From assembly GCA_038040385.1 (NCBI GenBank), contig JBBPII010000001.1:248001-312000 (forward strand): a DNA stretch of 64,000 bases, read 5' to 3'. Positions 1 to 7,968 of this stretch are shown here, piece by piece (positions within the stretch are counted from its first letter, which is position 1; each line of letters starts with the position of its first letter). A model generated the notes under the pieces. It had not been told where the DNA came from and did not search any database. It saw only the letters and a program-made list of their open reading frames with translations. Source of the stretch: Gilichinskyi gelida (GTDB lineage Bacteria > Acidobacteriota > Thermoanaerobaculia > Gp7-AA8). Made by a program: the position numbers and the translations under genes.

Positions 1-1175
1 CTGATGCGGCCGGCGTCGATGGCGATGTTCGCGTCGCGGATCAATGTGAAGAGCGCGCCGAGGGCGCCGGCGGTGTTGAGATCGTCATCCATCGCCTCTT
101 CGAAGTCGGCGAGGAACTTCCCGATCAGGGCGTGGCCGCCGTCGTCGGCGTGCGCGGCGTCGTGCGGCGCGGAACGGGAGACCTCGTCGAGCCGCAAGAG
201 GAAGCTCTCGATGCGCCCGAGGGCGTTCTTGGCGTCGTCGAGCGATTGCGTGGTGAAGTTCAGCTTCGTCCGGTGCGGCACCGACAGCAGCGCGTAGCGC
301 AGCGCCAGCGTGTCGTAGCCCATCTCCTTGATCTCGTCGAGACTGTAGATGTTGCCGAGCGACTTCGACATCTTCTGCTGATCGATGTTGAGGTGCTCGC
401 CGTGGATCCAGTAGCGCACGAACGGCTTGCCGGTCGCTCCTTCGCTCTGCGCGATCTCGTTCTCATGGTGCGGGAAGATGAGATCGACCGCGCCGGTGTG
501 GATGTCGAAGGTCTCGCCGAGGAGCTGCATCGACATCGCCGAGCACTCCAGGTGCCAGCCGGGACGGCCTTCGCCGATCGGCGTCGGCCACGACGGCTCG
601 CCTTCCTTCTTCGCCTTCCAGAGGACGAAGTCGCGGGCGTTCTCCTTCTCGTATTCGTCGCTCTCGATGCGGCTGTACTCGCTGGTGGTGTCGACCTCGA
701 TGCGCGAGAGCTTCCCGTAGCCCGGCATCGTCGACACCTTGAAGTACGTCGACCCTTCGACGACGTAGGTGTGCCCGCGCGAGTCGAGGCGCTCGACCAG
801 CGCGACCATCTGCGGGATGAACTCCGTGGCGCGCGGATAGGCGTCGGCGGGCTGGATGCGCAGCTCGCCGATCGCCGCGTGAAAGCCTTCGATGAACGGG
901 GCGGTGTAGGTGCGGATGTCCTGTCCCGCCGCATTGGCGTTGCGGATGATCTTGTCCTCGACATCGGTGATGTTCATGACCTGCGTGACGCGGTAGCCGC
1001 GCCAGGCGAGGTAGCGTCGCAGCAGATCGCTCCAGACAAAGGTGCGCAGGTTGCCGATGTGGGGGTGGTTGTAGACCGTCGGGCCGCAGGAGTACATGCG
1101 CACTTCGCCCGGCGTTTGCGGGACGAAGAGCTCCTTTTCGCGGCTCAAGGTGTTGAAAAGCTTTAGCTCCGACAT
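1..1175 (-). CDS. cysS: Cysteine--tRNA ligase (3' end cut by the window)
   Basis: Charges tRNA-Cys with cysteine in the cytoplasm (class I synthetase). About 391 residues are visible; the family is usually 460–490, so the anticodon-binding end lies beyond position 1. Seen: the zinc-site cysteine C30 in YSCGPTVY, the HIGH-type motif as HPHIGN at residues 37–42, GWHLECSAM at 206–214 with C211, FPHHENE near 234–240 with zinc-ligand histidines, and KMSKS at 268–272. The ATG at 1175 is chosen because the alignment to the family starts there (MSELKLFN). The gene is divergent from the btpA-like remnant. Function is secure. Confidence 0.97.
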   Translation of the reverse strand, partial: MSELKLFNTLSREKELFVPQTPGEVRMYSCGPTVYNHPHIGNLRTFVWSDLLRRYLAWRGYRVTQVMNITDVEDKIIRNANAAGQDIRTYTAPFIEGFHAAIGELRIQPADAYPRATEFIPQMVALVERLDSRGHTYVVEGSTYFKVSTMPGYGKLSRIEVDTTSEYSRIESDEYEKENARDFVLWKAKKEGEPSWPTPIGEGRPGWHLECSAMSMQLLGETFDIHTGAVDLIFPHHENEIAQSEGATGKPFVRYWIHGEHLNIDQQKMSKSLGNIYSLDEIKEMGYDTLALRYALLSVPHRTKLNFTTQSLDDAKNALGRIESFLLRLDEVSRSAPHDAAHADDGGHALIGKFLADFEEAMDDDLNTAGALGALFTLIRDANIAIDAGRI

Positions 1176-1191
1176 TGGCGGCGCATTATAG

Positions 1192-1221
1192 AGTCCTGAG
1201 TTCCGAGTGCTCAGTCCTGAG
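1192..1221. repeat. Short direct repeat AGTCCTGAG x2
   Basis: The 9-mer AGTCCTGAG occurs at 1192–1200 and 1213–1221, separated by 12 bases, in the divergent gap between cysS and the btpA-like remnant. The second copy lies inside the first codons of the remnant. The role is unknown; it may be slippage-type repeat growth. Confidence 0.4.
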
Positions 1222-1829
1222 AGCTTTGCAGCGCGGTTCGGCCGCCCACTGTTCGGGATGGTCCATCTCGACCCCCTTCCCGGCGCGCCGCTGTTCGGCG
1301 GATCGCTCGATGCGGTCGTCGACGCGGCGCTTGCCGATGCGCGCGCGCTGCTCGAGGGCGGCTGCGACGGTATGGTCTTCGAGAATTTCGGCGACCGGCC
1401 GTTCTTCAAGGATGGCGTGGGGGCGGAGACGGTGGCGGCGATGACGTGGGTGATCGCGGCGGTGACCTGACTTTATCCTTGCGCCGCGAAGACGGCGCGA
1501 GGATCTGGCGCCCACTTGCGCGGCGCACATGGGCGCCAGATCCTGAGCCGTCTTCGCGGCGCAAGGATAAATGTGAACCCGCGGCCGACGCCATCATCGT
1601 CAGCGGGAGGGAGACGAGGGCCGAGCCCGACGCGGCGCGGTTCGCGCTGGTGCGGGAGGCGGTCGATGCGCCGCTGCTGGTCGGCAGCGGGCTGACCGAG
1701 GCCAACGCCGCGTCGTTCGCCGCCGCGGACGGCGCGATCGCCGGCACCTCGGTCAAGCGCGACGGACGCGTCGACGCGGCGCGAGTGGCTCGCCTGGCCG
1801 CTGCGTTCAGATCTTGCGGCGGCCGGTGA
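1207..1829 (+). pseudogene. BtpA/SgcQ-family TIM-barrel protein, core replaced by a palindrome
   Basis: The N-terminal piece (GTG 1207 to a TGA ending at 1470) carries the BtpA signature GMVHLDPLPG and continues through DGMVFENFGD. The C-terminal piece (about 1575–1829) resumes with ADAIIVSGRET and LLVGSGLTEANA and ends with GTSVKRDGRVD, the usual C-terminus of the family. About 95 residues that normally join them are missing. In their place sits the 100-bp inverted repeat at 1472–1571. BtpA proteins are about 260–280 aa; only about 170 residues of homologous sequence remain, split by the stop and the hairpin. Inactivation is inferred. The 3' end overlaps the convergent small membrane gene by 23 bp. 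Confidence 0.75.
1472..1571. repeat. 100-bp near-perfect inverted repeat inside btpA remnant
   Basis: Arms are 1472–1514 and 1530–1571, about 42 nt each, with an outer end TTTATCCTTGCGCCGCGAAG and its complement, and a 15-nt loop (1515–1529). The arms differ only by a small indel near 1495. It would fold into a long hairpin. No transposase and no clear target duplication are visible, so it fits a REP/MITE-like non-autonomous element. Confidence 0.85.
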
Positions 1830-1962
1830 TCAACTGGAAGATCACCACGATCACCGCGATCACCAGCAGCGCGTGAATCAGGCCGCCGCCGATGTGCAGT
1901 GCGAAGCCACCCAGCCAGAGAACCACCAGGACTACGATAATCACCCAAAGTATGTTGCCCAT
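1807..1962 (-). CDS. Small two-helix membrane protein (lmo0937/DUF5670-like)
   Basis: A 51-residue protein starting MGNILWVI, made almost wholly of two hydrophobic segments (about residues 4–20 and 27–44) joined by GGFALHIGGGLIH and ending in a basic tail TGRRKI. This layout matches the short lmo0937-type membrane proteins, whose biochemical role is not known. The ATG at 1962 is chosen because an in-frame upstream extension is polar and unlike the family. It is divergent from the VanZ-like gene with only 58 bp between starts, so the two promoters must be adjacent or overlapping. The family assignment rests on length and pattern. Confidence 0.7.
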   Translation of the reverse strand: MGNILWVIIVVLVVLWLGGFALHIGGGLIHALLVIAVIVVIFQLITGRRKI

Positions 1963-2020
1963 GTGGCTCAGCAGTAGCGACGAGCGTGCCAACGGCGACA
2001 CAGGACGTACGATAGCGTCC

Positions 2021-2497
2021 GTGGGTAAGTCCGAGGTCAAGACGGTCGTCGTTCCAAGAGCGGTCACTGTGGCGTTGCTGCTGCTGGTCACGGCCATCAT
2101 CGTCGGGACGATTTATTGGCTCTCCGGCCGCGCGACGATGCACGACCGGCTCACGCTGAGCGAGATCCTGTCGCTGGTGCGCCGCTACGATCGCGGCTCG
2201 GTCGGCAACGAGGTGCTCCTCTCCTCGATCGCCCCCGCGGTCGCCGACGCCCTCCTTTTCGTCCCCTGGGGCGTGCTCGCTTTCCTCGCTTTCGACCGCG
2301 GAGAGTCGCGCCGGGCCACGACTTACGCCCTCACCATCGCGGTGGGCGTGGCATTTGCGTTGGCGCTGGTCGCATGGCAGAACAGACTACCGACTCGGGT
2401 GACAGGCTGGTATGACGCCGTCTGGAACAGCGCCGGATGCATCGCCGGCGCGGTGCTTGGCGATCTCCGAAAGCGAGTTCGGGTCCGGTTCGATTAG
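2021..2497 (+). CDS. VanZ-like membrane protein
   Basis: A 158-aa protein with about four membrane segments (near residues 10–28, 65–85, 95–112 and 125–140). The stretch DALLFVPWGVLAFLAF followed by GWYDAVWNSAGCIAGAVLG matches the VanZ-like pattern (FxPxG, then D…NxxGxxxG). VanZ-family members are small integral membrane proteins; some affect glycopeptide tolerance, but most have no known function. The GTG at 2021 is preferred over upstream in-frame ATGs because those would extend into the divergent neighbour. The receiver gene starts 13 bp after the stop, so co-transcription is likely. Confidence 0.65.
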   Translation: MGKSEVKTVVVPRAVTVALLLLVTAIIVGTIYWLSGRATMHDRLTLSEILSLVRRYDRGSVGNEVLLSSIAPAVADALLFVPWGVLAFLAFDRGESRRATTYALTIAVGVAFALALVAWQNRLPTRVTGWYDAVWNSAGCIAGAVLGDLRKRVRVRFD

Positions 2498-2510
2498 AGG
2501 ATTCGACGAC

Positions 2511-2870
2511 GTGATTCTGGTGGTGGAAGACGACCCGCAGGTGGCGCGCCTCATCGCCCTGGTGCTGCAGCGGCACGGCCGCGATTGCCAGGTCGTCGCC
2601 GACGGCGCGACCGCCCTGGCGCGCGTCAGGGAGTTGCGGCCGTCGATGATCTTCGCCGACCTCACCATCCGCGGCATGAGCGGCGCCGCCCTCTGCAATG
2701 CGCTCAAGTCCGAGGCGGATACCAAGGGGATCCCCTACATCATCCTCTCCGGCGATCCCGACATCGCGCAGAAAGCGCGACAGTGCGGCGCCGACGATTT
2801 CCTCGGCAAACCGTTTGAATTTCCCGACCTCATTCGCCTCGTCGACAAATATGCAACCTCTCAAAGCTGA
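2511..2870 (+). CDS. Single-domain response regulator (CheY-like receiver)
   Basis: A 119-residue stand-alone receiver domain. Seen: acidic pair E6/D7/D8 in VVEDDPQ, phospho-acceptor D50 in MIFADLTIRG, the S80 switch residue in ILSGDPD, and K100 in LGKPFEF. No output domain follows. The GTG at 2511 puts the first beta strand (ILVVED) at the N-terminus; the longer upstream reading adds 33 non-homologous residues. Its last 20 bp overlap the next gene, so it probably acts with that tail-anchored protein. No histidine kinase is adjacent. Confidence 0.85.
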   Translation: MILVVEDDPQVARLIALVLQRHGRDCQVVADGATALARVRELRPSMIFADLTIRGMSGAALCNALKSEADTKGIPYIILSGDPDIAQKARQCGADDFLGKPFEFPDLIRLVDKYATSQS

Positions 2871-3474
2871 GAAGCCCGTCGAGTCTCCCGTCGGCAACGA
2901 TCCCGTGAACCGGTTGATGTCCCGCCTCTCCGAGGAGGGCTTCACCACCGACCAGTCGCAGCAGGATTGGGAGGAATTCGGCGAGATCATCTTCCGCCGC
3001 GTCGAGAAGATCTCCTTCGCCGAGGGGGAGACGGTGTTCATCTTTACCCGCGTCGACAATCTCGACGAGGGGATTCTCAAGCAGACCTCCGAGAGCGTCG
3101 TACACACCTACAAGGCGAAGGGGACGGCGCAGAAGGCGCTGTCGGTGCTGCAGTCGACCACCGTCTACCACTGCCTGGTGGCGAAGGGCGACCAGCCGCA
3201 CAACGAGCTGTTGTCGTCGTTCGTCACCCGCGAGCTCGGCGCGACGTTCATCCCCGTGGTGATCGTTCCGGAGATCAATCAGGTGATCTATCCCGACATC
3301 GAGGAGAAGGTCGGCAGCTTCAAACCGCGCATCGAGTACCTCCAGTTTCTCCTCGGCGAGCGCCGGGCGAACGTCAACATGCACAAGCCGACCATGCAGG
3401 CGATGTGGATCTCGCTGGCGGTGCTGGTGGTGCTGGTGCTGCTGATCGCCGCGTCGCTGATTCCGCACGGCTAG
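2851..3474 (+). CDS. Tail-anchored protein of unknown function
   Basis: A 207-aa protein not recognised as a known family. It begins inside the end of the receiver gene (20-bp overlap), which suggests translational coupling. Residues 1–180 are soluble and mixed alpha/beta in character (FIFTRVDNLDEG, GATFIPVVIVPEINQVIYPDIEEKVG). Residues about 184–204 form one hydrophobic helix (MWISLAVLVVLVLLIAASLI) followed by only a few residues. No signal peptide is seen, so it is probably a C-terminally anchored inner-membrane protein facing the cytoplasm. With the receiver upstream, a signalling role is plausible but unproven. Confidence 0.6.
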   Translation: MQPLKAEKPVESPVGNDPVNRLMSRLSEEGFTTDQSQQDWEEFGEIIFRRVEKISFAEGETVFIFTRVDNLDEGILKQTSESVVHTYKAKGTAQKALSVLQSTTVYHCLVAKGDQPHNELLSSFVTRELGATFIPVVIVPEINQVIYPDIEEKVGSFKPRIEYLQFLLGERRANVNMHKPTMQAMWISLAVLVVLVLLIAASLIPHG

Positions 3475-3500
3475 CAGCTAGCAGCTAGCTGCGAGCTAGA
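3471..3500. repeat. CTAGCAG short tandem repeat between genes
   Basis: A 7-base unit CTAGCAG is repeated about three times, with diverged continuation, in the gap between the tail-anchored gene and the KirBac gene. It includes the upstream stop codon (TAG at 3472–3474). A related GCAGCTAGC string appears near 47680 inside the 5' end of the mutase gene. Self-complementary CTAG/AGCT cores could form small hairpins. Confidence 0.5.
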
Positions 3501-3508
3501 ATCGGCGC

Positions 3509-4477
3509 GTGACCGCTTTCGAACCCCGCCCAGTCCCTGATCAGGACCCCAATCTCGACCTCGGCTTTGGCTCGCTCGTGGCGCGCGAGAGCCGCAAGCG
3601 GCTCCTCAACCGCGACGGCACGTTCAACGTCCGGCGCGAGGGTCTGGAGTTCTGGCAGTCGCTCTCCGTCTACCACTACTTTCTGACCATCAGTTGGCCG
3701 CGCTTTCTGAGCTACGTCGTCGCGACGTACGTTTTCCTCAACGCGCTCTTCGCTGCGCTGTACGTGGCGGCGGGCGCGCACGCGCTGACCAGCTTCGAGG
3801 GCGAGCCGGCCGCGCTGCGGTTCCGCGACGCCTTCTTCTTCAGCGTGCACACCCTGGCCACCATCGGCTACGGCAGCATCGCGCCGCAGAACGTCGCGGC
3901 GAACGTGCTGGTCACCATCGAGTCGCTCGTCGGCCTGCTCGGATTCGCGGTTATCGCCGGCATCGTCTTCGCGCGCTTCGCACGGCCGACGGCGCAGATC
4001 ATGTTCAGCGACTGTGCGCTCATCTCGCCCTACCGCGACAAGACCGCCTTCATGTTCCGCATCGTCAACCTGCGGAGCAATCAACTCGTGGAGCTGGAGG
4101 CGAAGGTGATGCTGGCCCGCCGCAAGCGCGACGGACTCTCCGCCGCCGACCGCGAGTTCCTGCCGCTCAAGCTGGAGCGCGACCGCGTGGCGTTCTTTCC
4201 GCTGGCTTGGACCATCGTCCATCCCATCGACGACTTCAGTCCCCTGCGCGGCATGACCGAGGAGATGCTGCGCACAAGCGACGCGGAGTTTCTGATCCTG
4301 CTCAACGGCTTCGACGAGACCTTCTCCCAGAACGTGCACGCCCGCTCGTCGTACACCGGCGACGAAGTGGTGTGGGGCGCGAAGTTCAAGAGCATGTTCA
4401 ACATGCGGGACGAGGACGGCGAGATGTCGATCGACATCCGCAAGCTTCACGACTTTGAGATCGTGCCGGTCCATTGA
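3509..4477 (+). CDS. Inward-rectifier potassium channel (KirBac type)
   Basis: A 322-aa channel. Membrane helix M1 is near residues 64–88, the pore helix and selectivity filter TIGYGS at 118–123, M2 near 131–158. A cytoplasmic immunoglobulin-like domain follows from about 165 to the end (FRIVNLRSNQ, HPIDDFSPL, GFDETFSQNVHARSSY, all typical Kir C-domain motifs). It should form a homotetramer conducting K+ across the inner membrane. The GTG at 3509 gives the usual N-terminal slide-helix region (DGTFNVRREG). Length agrees with KirBac proteins (about 300–340). Confidence 0.93.
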   Translation: MTAFEPRPVPDQDPNLDLGFGSLVARESRKRLLNRDGTFNVRREGLEFWQSLSVYHYFLTISWPRFLSYVVATYVFLNALFAALYVAAGAHALTSFEGEPAALRFRDAFFFSVHTLATIGYGSIAPQNVAANVLVTIESLVGLLGFAVIAGIVFARFARPTAQIMFSDCALISPYRDKTAFMFRIVNLRSNQLVELEAKVMLARRKRDGLSAADREFLPLKLERDRVAFFPLAWTIVHPIDDFSPLRGMTEEMLRTSDAEFLILLNGFDETFSQNVHARSSYTGDEVVWGAKFKSMFNMRDEDGEMSIDIRKLHDFEIVPVH

Positions 4478-4568
4478 CACGCACCACTTTTGGAAAACGT
4501 GGCCCCCATCACAAGGCATGCGCCGCGCCGACGGTAAACGTATACTCATGTTCCGCGTCAAACCCGCC

Positions 4569-6383
4569 ATGAAACGAAGTTGGCTCGCCGCAGTGGTCAT
4601 CGCGCCGACCATGCTCCTCGGGGCCGAGAAGCAAACGTGCCCGGCGTCCACCTCCACCCTCCGCTTGAATCGCAGTCTCGCATCGGTCTACCAGCAGCTC
4701 TCCGTGACAGCCGAGGCGGTCGCGCCAAGTGGGCGCCGCCGCGCGGTGACGCCGCCCGCGAAGTCCGACGTCATCTACCCGACCGCAGTCAACTTCATCG
4801 ACACCGAGATCTTCGGGAAGATGCAGAAGGACGGCATCGCGCCGGCGCCCATCGCTTCCGACACAGAGTTCCTCCGCCGCGTCACCCTCGACCTGACGGG
4901 ACAGATCCCGAGCACGGCGGCGATCAAGGCGTTCCTCGCCGACCCGGCGCCCGATAAGCGGACGAAGATGATCGATCAGTTGATTGCCTCGGACGGCTAC
5001 GTCGACCGCTGGACGCTGTGGTTCGGCGATCTGGTGCAGAACGTCCGGCAGAGCACGAACTCGCGGGAGAATCCGCCGGGCCGCAACGCCTACTACAAGT
5101 TCATCTGGGACTCGATCACGGCCAACAAGGCGTACGACCAGATGGTGCGCGAGATTCTCAGCGCGACGGGCGACAGCTACGCCGACGCCACCGGCGGCAC
5201 GAATTACTGGGTGCGGCAGATCCAGCCGAACGGCCCGATCCAGGACACCTACGACAATCTCGCATCGCACTCCGGCGAGAAGTTCCTCGGCATGCCGGTG
5301 CTCTGCATCTCCTGCCACAACGGCCTGGCGCACCTCGAGTCGGTCAACACCTACCTGAAGGGGAGGTCGCGCTACGACTTCTGGGGCAACGCGGCGTTCT
5401 TCACCCGCACGCAGGCCAGGACGACAGTGGGCGCGCAGTCGATGACCGTGAGCAGCACTCCGAACGGCCAGTACGCGCTCAACACCGTGTCCGGCAACAA
5501 GTCGCCCCGCGTCGTGGTCAACGGGCAGAACACGGTCCCACCGGTCTTTTTCCTGACCGGTGAGGGTCCGCGGACAGGGGAGGAGTGGCGCGTGGCATAC
5601 GCGCGCATCCTCACCGCGCATCCGCAGTTCGCGCGGGCGACGGTGAACTACATCTGGAAAGAGATGTTCGCCCTGGGGCTGATCGAGCCGACCAACAACA
5701 TCGACATGAGTAAGCTGTCGACGCAGGCCACCCATCCCGCGCTCCTCGAGCAGTTGACGACGGAGTTCATCGCCAACAAGTTCGACCTGAAGTGGCTGAT
5801 CCGCACCATGGCCGTCTCCAACGCGTACCAGCTCTCGACGCGGTACACGGCGACGGCGTGGAATGAGGCGTGGACGCCGTACTTCGCGCGCCACCTCCCG
5901 CACCGCCTGATGGCGGAGCAGGTCCTCGACGCCGTCACCGCCGCGACGAGCATGCCGATCACCTACACCGTCACCGGCACCGCGGCCACCGTCGTGCCGT
6001 TGGCCATGAAGCTCCCCGACACGCTCGAGGGAGGCGGCAATCAGAGCCGGTTCCTCGACCAGTTCGGCCGCGGGAACCGCGACGACGAGCCGCGCGACAC
6101 GGACGCCTCGATCGTGCAGGCGCTGGCGATGATGAACGACGGCACCATCGTCATCCCGCGCATCCGCCGCACGACTGCGAACACCACCGTGGCCAAGACG
6201 CTCGCGGCGTCGACCGATCCGGCGGTGATCGCCGAGACGATGTACCTCTCGACGCTGTCGCGCTATCCGACCGAAACGGAGAAGGCGCAGGCGGTGGCCT
6301 ATCTCAGGAGCGGGACGCTCGGCCAGAAGACCGAGGACCTGCAGTGGGCGCTGCTCAACACGCTCGAGTTCTTGTTCAATTGA
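4569..6383 (+). CDS. Secreted DUF1549/DUF1553 protein with a CxxCH motif
   Basis: 604 aa. A signal peptide (MKRSWLAAVVIAPTMLLG) is followed by a DUF1549-like region about residues 75–260 (FLRRVTLDLTGQIPS, LIASDGYVDRW) and a DUF1553-like region about 330–600 (ANRYWK-type RATVNYIWKEMFALGLIEP, RLMAEQVLDAVTAAT, LSRYPTETEKA). A single heme-type motif CISCH is at 246–250. Such proteins occur in Planctomycetes and Acidobacteria next to DUF1501 partners, as here (9 bp downstream); the biochemical role is not established. The ATG at 4569 is chosen for the signal peptide; ATG 4548 is a possible alternative. Confidence 0.85.
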   Translation: MKRSWLAAVVIAPTMLLGAEKQTCPASTSTLRLNRSLASVYQQLSVTAEAVAPSGRRRAVTPPAKSDVIYPTAVNFIDTEIFGKMQKDGIAPAPIASDTEFLRRVTLDLTGQIPSTAAIKAFLADPAPDKRTKMIDQLIASDGYVDRWTLWFGDLVQNVRQSTNSRENPPGRNAYYKFIWDSITANKAYDQMVREILSATGDSYADATGGTNYWVRQIQPNGPIQDTYDNLASHSGEKFLGMPVLCISCHNGLAHLESVNTYLKGRSRYDFWGNAAFFTRTQARTTVGAQSMTVSSTPNGQYALNTVSGNKSPRVVVNGQNTVPPVFFLTGEGPRTGEEWRVAYARILTAHPQFARATVNYIWKEMFALGLIEPTNNIDMSKLSTQATHPALLEQLTTEFIANKFDLKWLIRTMAVSNAYQLSTRYTATAWNEAWTPYFARHLPHRLMAEQVLDAVTAATSMPITYTVTGTAATVVPLAMKLPDTLEGGGNQSRFLDQFGRGNRDDEPRDTDASIVQALAMMNDGTIVIPRIRRTTANTTVAKTLAASTDPAVIAETMYLSTLSRYPTETEKAQAVAYLRSGTLGQKTEDLQWALLNTLEFLFN

Positions 6384-6392
6384 GAGCACATC

Positions 6393-7817
6393 ATGCGTAG
6401 ACCGAAGCTTCCGAAAAGCACCATCGAGTGCCCGACCTGCAGCAAGGCGAGCGGACCGGCCCTCGGACCCGGCTTCAGCCGGCGGCGCTTCCTCAAGATC
6501 GCCGGCACCAGCGTCGTGGCGTCGTATTTCGCCGACGTCCTCAGCCCCAGCCTCCTGCATGGCGCCACCGTTGCGCCGAACGTCTACCTCCGCCAGACGG
6601 CGAAGAACGCCATCTTCATCTTCCTCAACGGCGCCTCGAGCAACACGGATATGTGGGACCTCAAAGAAGGCGCGTGGACGCCGGCGGCGTTCGCGCCGAC
6701 CAGCTTCAACGGCGGCACGATCCGCTTTCCGCAGGGTCTCTTGCCCGAGACTTCGAAGCATCTCGACCGATTGAGCTTCGTCCGTTCCGGGCTGTCGTGG
6801 GCGGCGGTGCACCAACTCGGAGTCGACTGGGCGCAGATCTCGCGCAACCCGAGCGGCGCCACCGGTTCGATCGCCCCGCACATCGGCGCGGTGGTGTCGC
6901 TGGAATCGCAGGTGTCGCGCACTGCCGGCGACGTCCTGCCGGGGTTCATCGCCCTCAACTCGAACGGCATCCCGGGCTCGGGCTACTTCGCGGCGGCGTA
7001 CGCGCCGTTCCTGGTGCAGCCGTCGGCGACTGGCCTGGCCACGCTCAACCATCCCGACGGCGCCGCGCGTTTCAACGATCGGTGGAACCTGCTGCAGACG
7101 CTCGACACCAACCGCACCACCGGTGCGCTCGGCAAGATCACCCTCGACACCGACGACTTCTACGTCCAGTCGAAGGCGCTCATGCAGGCGCCCGGTATCA
7201 ACCAGCTCTTCAGCTTCACCACCGAAGAGCGCACTCGCTACGGCGCGACGGGGTTCGGCGACTCGCTGATCGTGGCGCGCAACCTTGTCGGCGCGCGCAA
7301 GGGAACGCGCTTCGTGCAAGCCACCCTCGGCGGTTGGGATCACCACAACAACATCTATGCGGCGGCCGGCAACAGTCTATTCACGCAAGGAAAGCAGTTC
7401 GATTCCGCGTTCGGCGCTCTCTTGACCGACCTCCGCGCCCTGCCGGGCGAGGGGAGCGGCAAGTCGCTCCTCGACGAGACCATCATCGTCATTACCGGCG
7501 AGTTCGGACGCACCACCGGCCCCCTGAACAACCAGCAGGGACGCGATCACGCCCTCCGCATGACCACCGTGTGGGCGGGCGGGGGCATCCGCGGCGGCCA
7601 GGTGATCGGTAAGACCAACGACACCGGCAAGGACGTCGTGGAGTACGGATGGAGCGCCAACCGCGACGTCCGCCCCGAGGACGTCACCTGCACGCTCTAC
7701 TCGGCCCTCGGCATCGACTACACCACCGTCCGGAAGGACGATCCGCTCGGCCGCGGCTTCGAGTACGTGCCATTCGCCAAGGACGGGACGTACCGCCCGA
7801 TCGACGAGTTGTTCTAA
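6393..7817 (+). CDS. DUF1501 family protein, Tat-exported
   Basis: 474 aa. A twin-arginine signal (SRRRFLK at residues 29–35, then a hydrophobic stretch) directs folded export. The body matches DUF1501, a sulfatase/alkaline-phosphatase-like fold: FIFLNGASSNTDMWDLK near the N-terminus, GGWDHHNN near 310, and ITGEFGRTTGPLNNQQGRDH near 365–385. It follows the DUF1549 gene by 9 bp, and the pair is a standard module. C13 and C16 in ECPTC precede the Tat motif, which is unusual but seen in this subgroup. Substrate unknown. Confidence 0.88.
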   Translation: MRRPKLPKSTIECPTCSKASGPALGPGFSRRRFLKIAGTSVVASYFADVLSPSLLHGATVAPNVYLRQTAKNAIFIFLNGASSNTDMWDLKEGAWTPAAFAPTSFNGGTIRFPQGLLPETSKHLDRLSFVRSGLSWAAVHQLGVDWAQISRNPSGATGSIAPHIGAVVSLESQVSRTAGDVLPGFIALNSNGIPGSGYFAAAYAPFLVQPSATGLATLNHPDGAARFNDRWNLLQTLDTNRTTGALGKITLDTDDFYVQSKALMQAPGINQLFSFTTEERTRYGATGFGDSLIVARNLVGARKGTRFVQATLGGWDHHNNIYAAAGNSLFTQGKQFDSAFGALLTDLRALPGEGSGKSLLDETIIVITGEFGRTTGPLNNQQGRDHALRMTTVWAGGGIRGGQVIGKTNDTGKDVVEYGWSANRDVRPEDVTCTLYSALGIDYTTVRKDDPLGRGFEYVPFAKDGTYRPIDELF

Positions 7818-7946
7818 CCCCCTCATCCGCCCCTTCGCTGCGCTCAGGGGCACCTTCTCCCGCTCACGCGGGAGAAGGACATCTAAGTCCCCTCTCCCGC
7901 GTGCGGGAGAGGGTGGCCCTGAGCGTAGCGAAGGGCCGGGTGAGGG
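7818..7946. repeat. Palindromic intergenic repeat, family A copy 1 (full length)
   Basis: An outer arm starting CCCTCATCCGCCCCTTCGC pairs with an end reading GCGAAGGGCCGGGTGAGGG. Nested inside are two small hairpins built on TTCTCCCGC/GCGGGAGAA and CTCTCCCGC/GCGGGAGAG. The same element recurs at 27450, 37983 and 55616. It fills the whole gap between the DUF1501 and antiporter genes and may act as a transcript end or stabiliser. Confidence 0.9.
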
Positions 7947-7968
7947 CGGGTATCATCCGCGCGCCGTG

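Noticed and set aside
1468..1470. TGA in the btpA-like gene as a possible selenocysteine codon
   Set aside because: No Cys is expected at this place in the family, no short GGU-loop stem at SECIS distance, and the frame after it is palindrome sequence followed by a deletion.
4509..7346. Very long open frame (945 codons) on the minus strand opposite the DUF1549/DUF1501 genes
   Set aside because: Arg/Val/Glu/His-rich translation typical of the reverse complement of GC-rich coding DNA. The plus-strand genes have clear domains and signal peptides.
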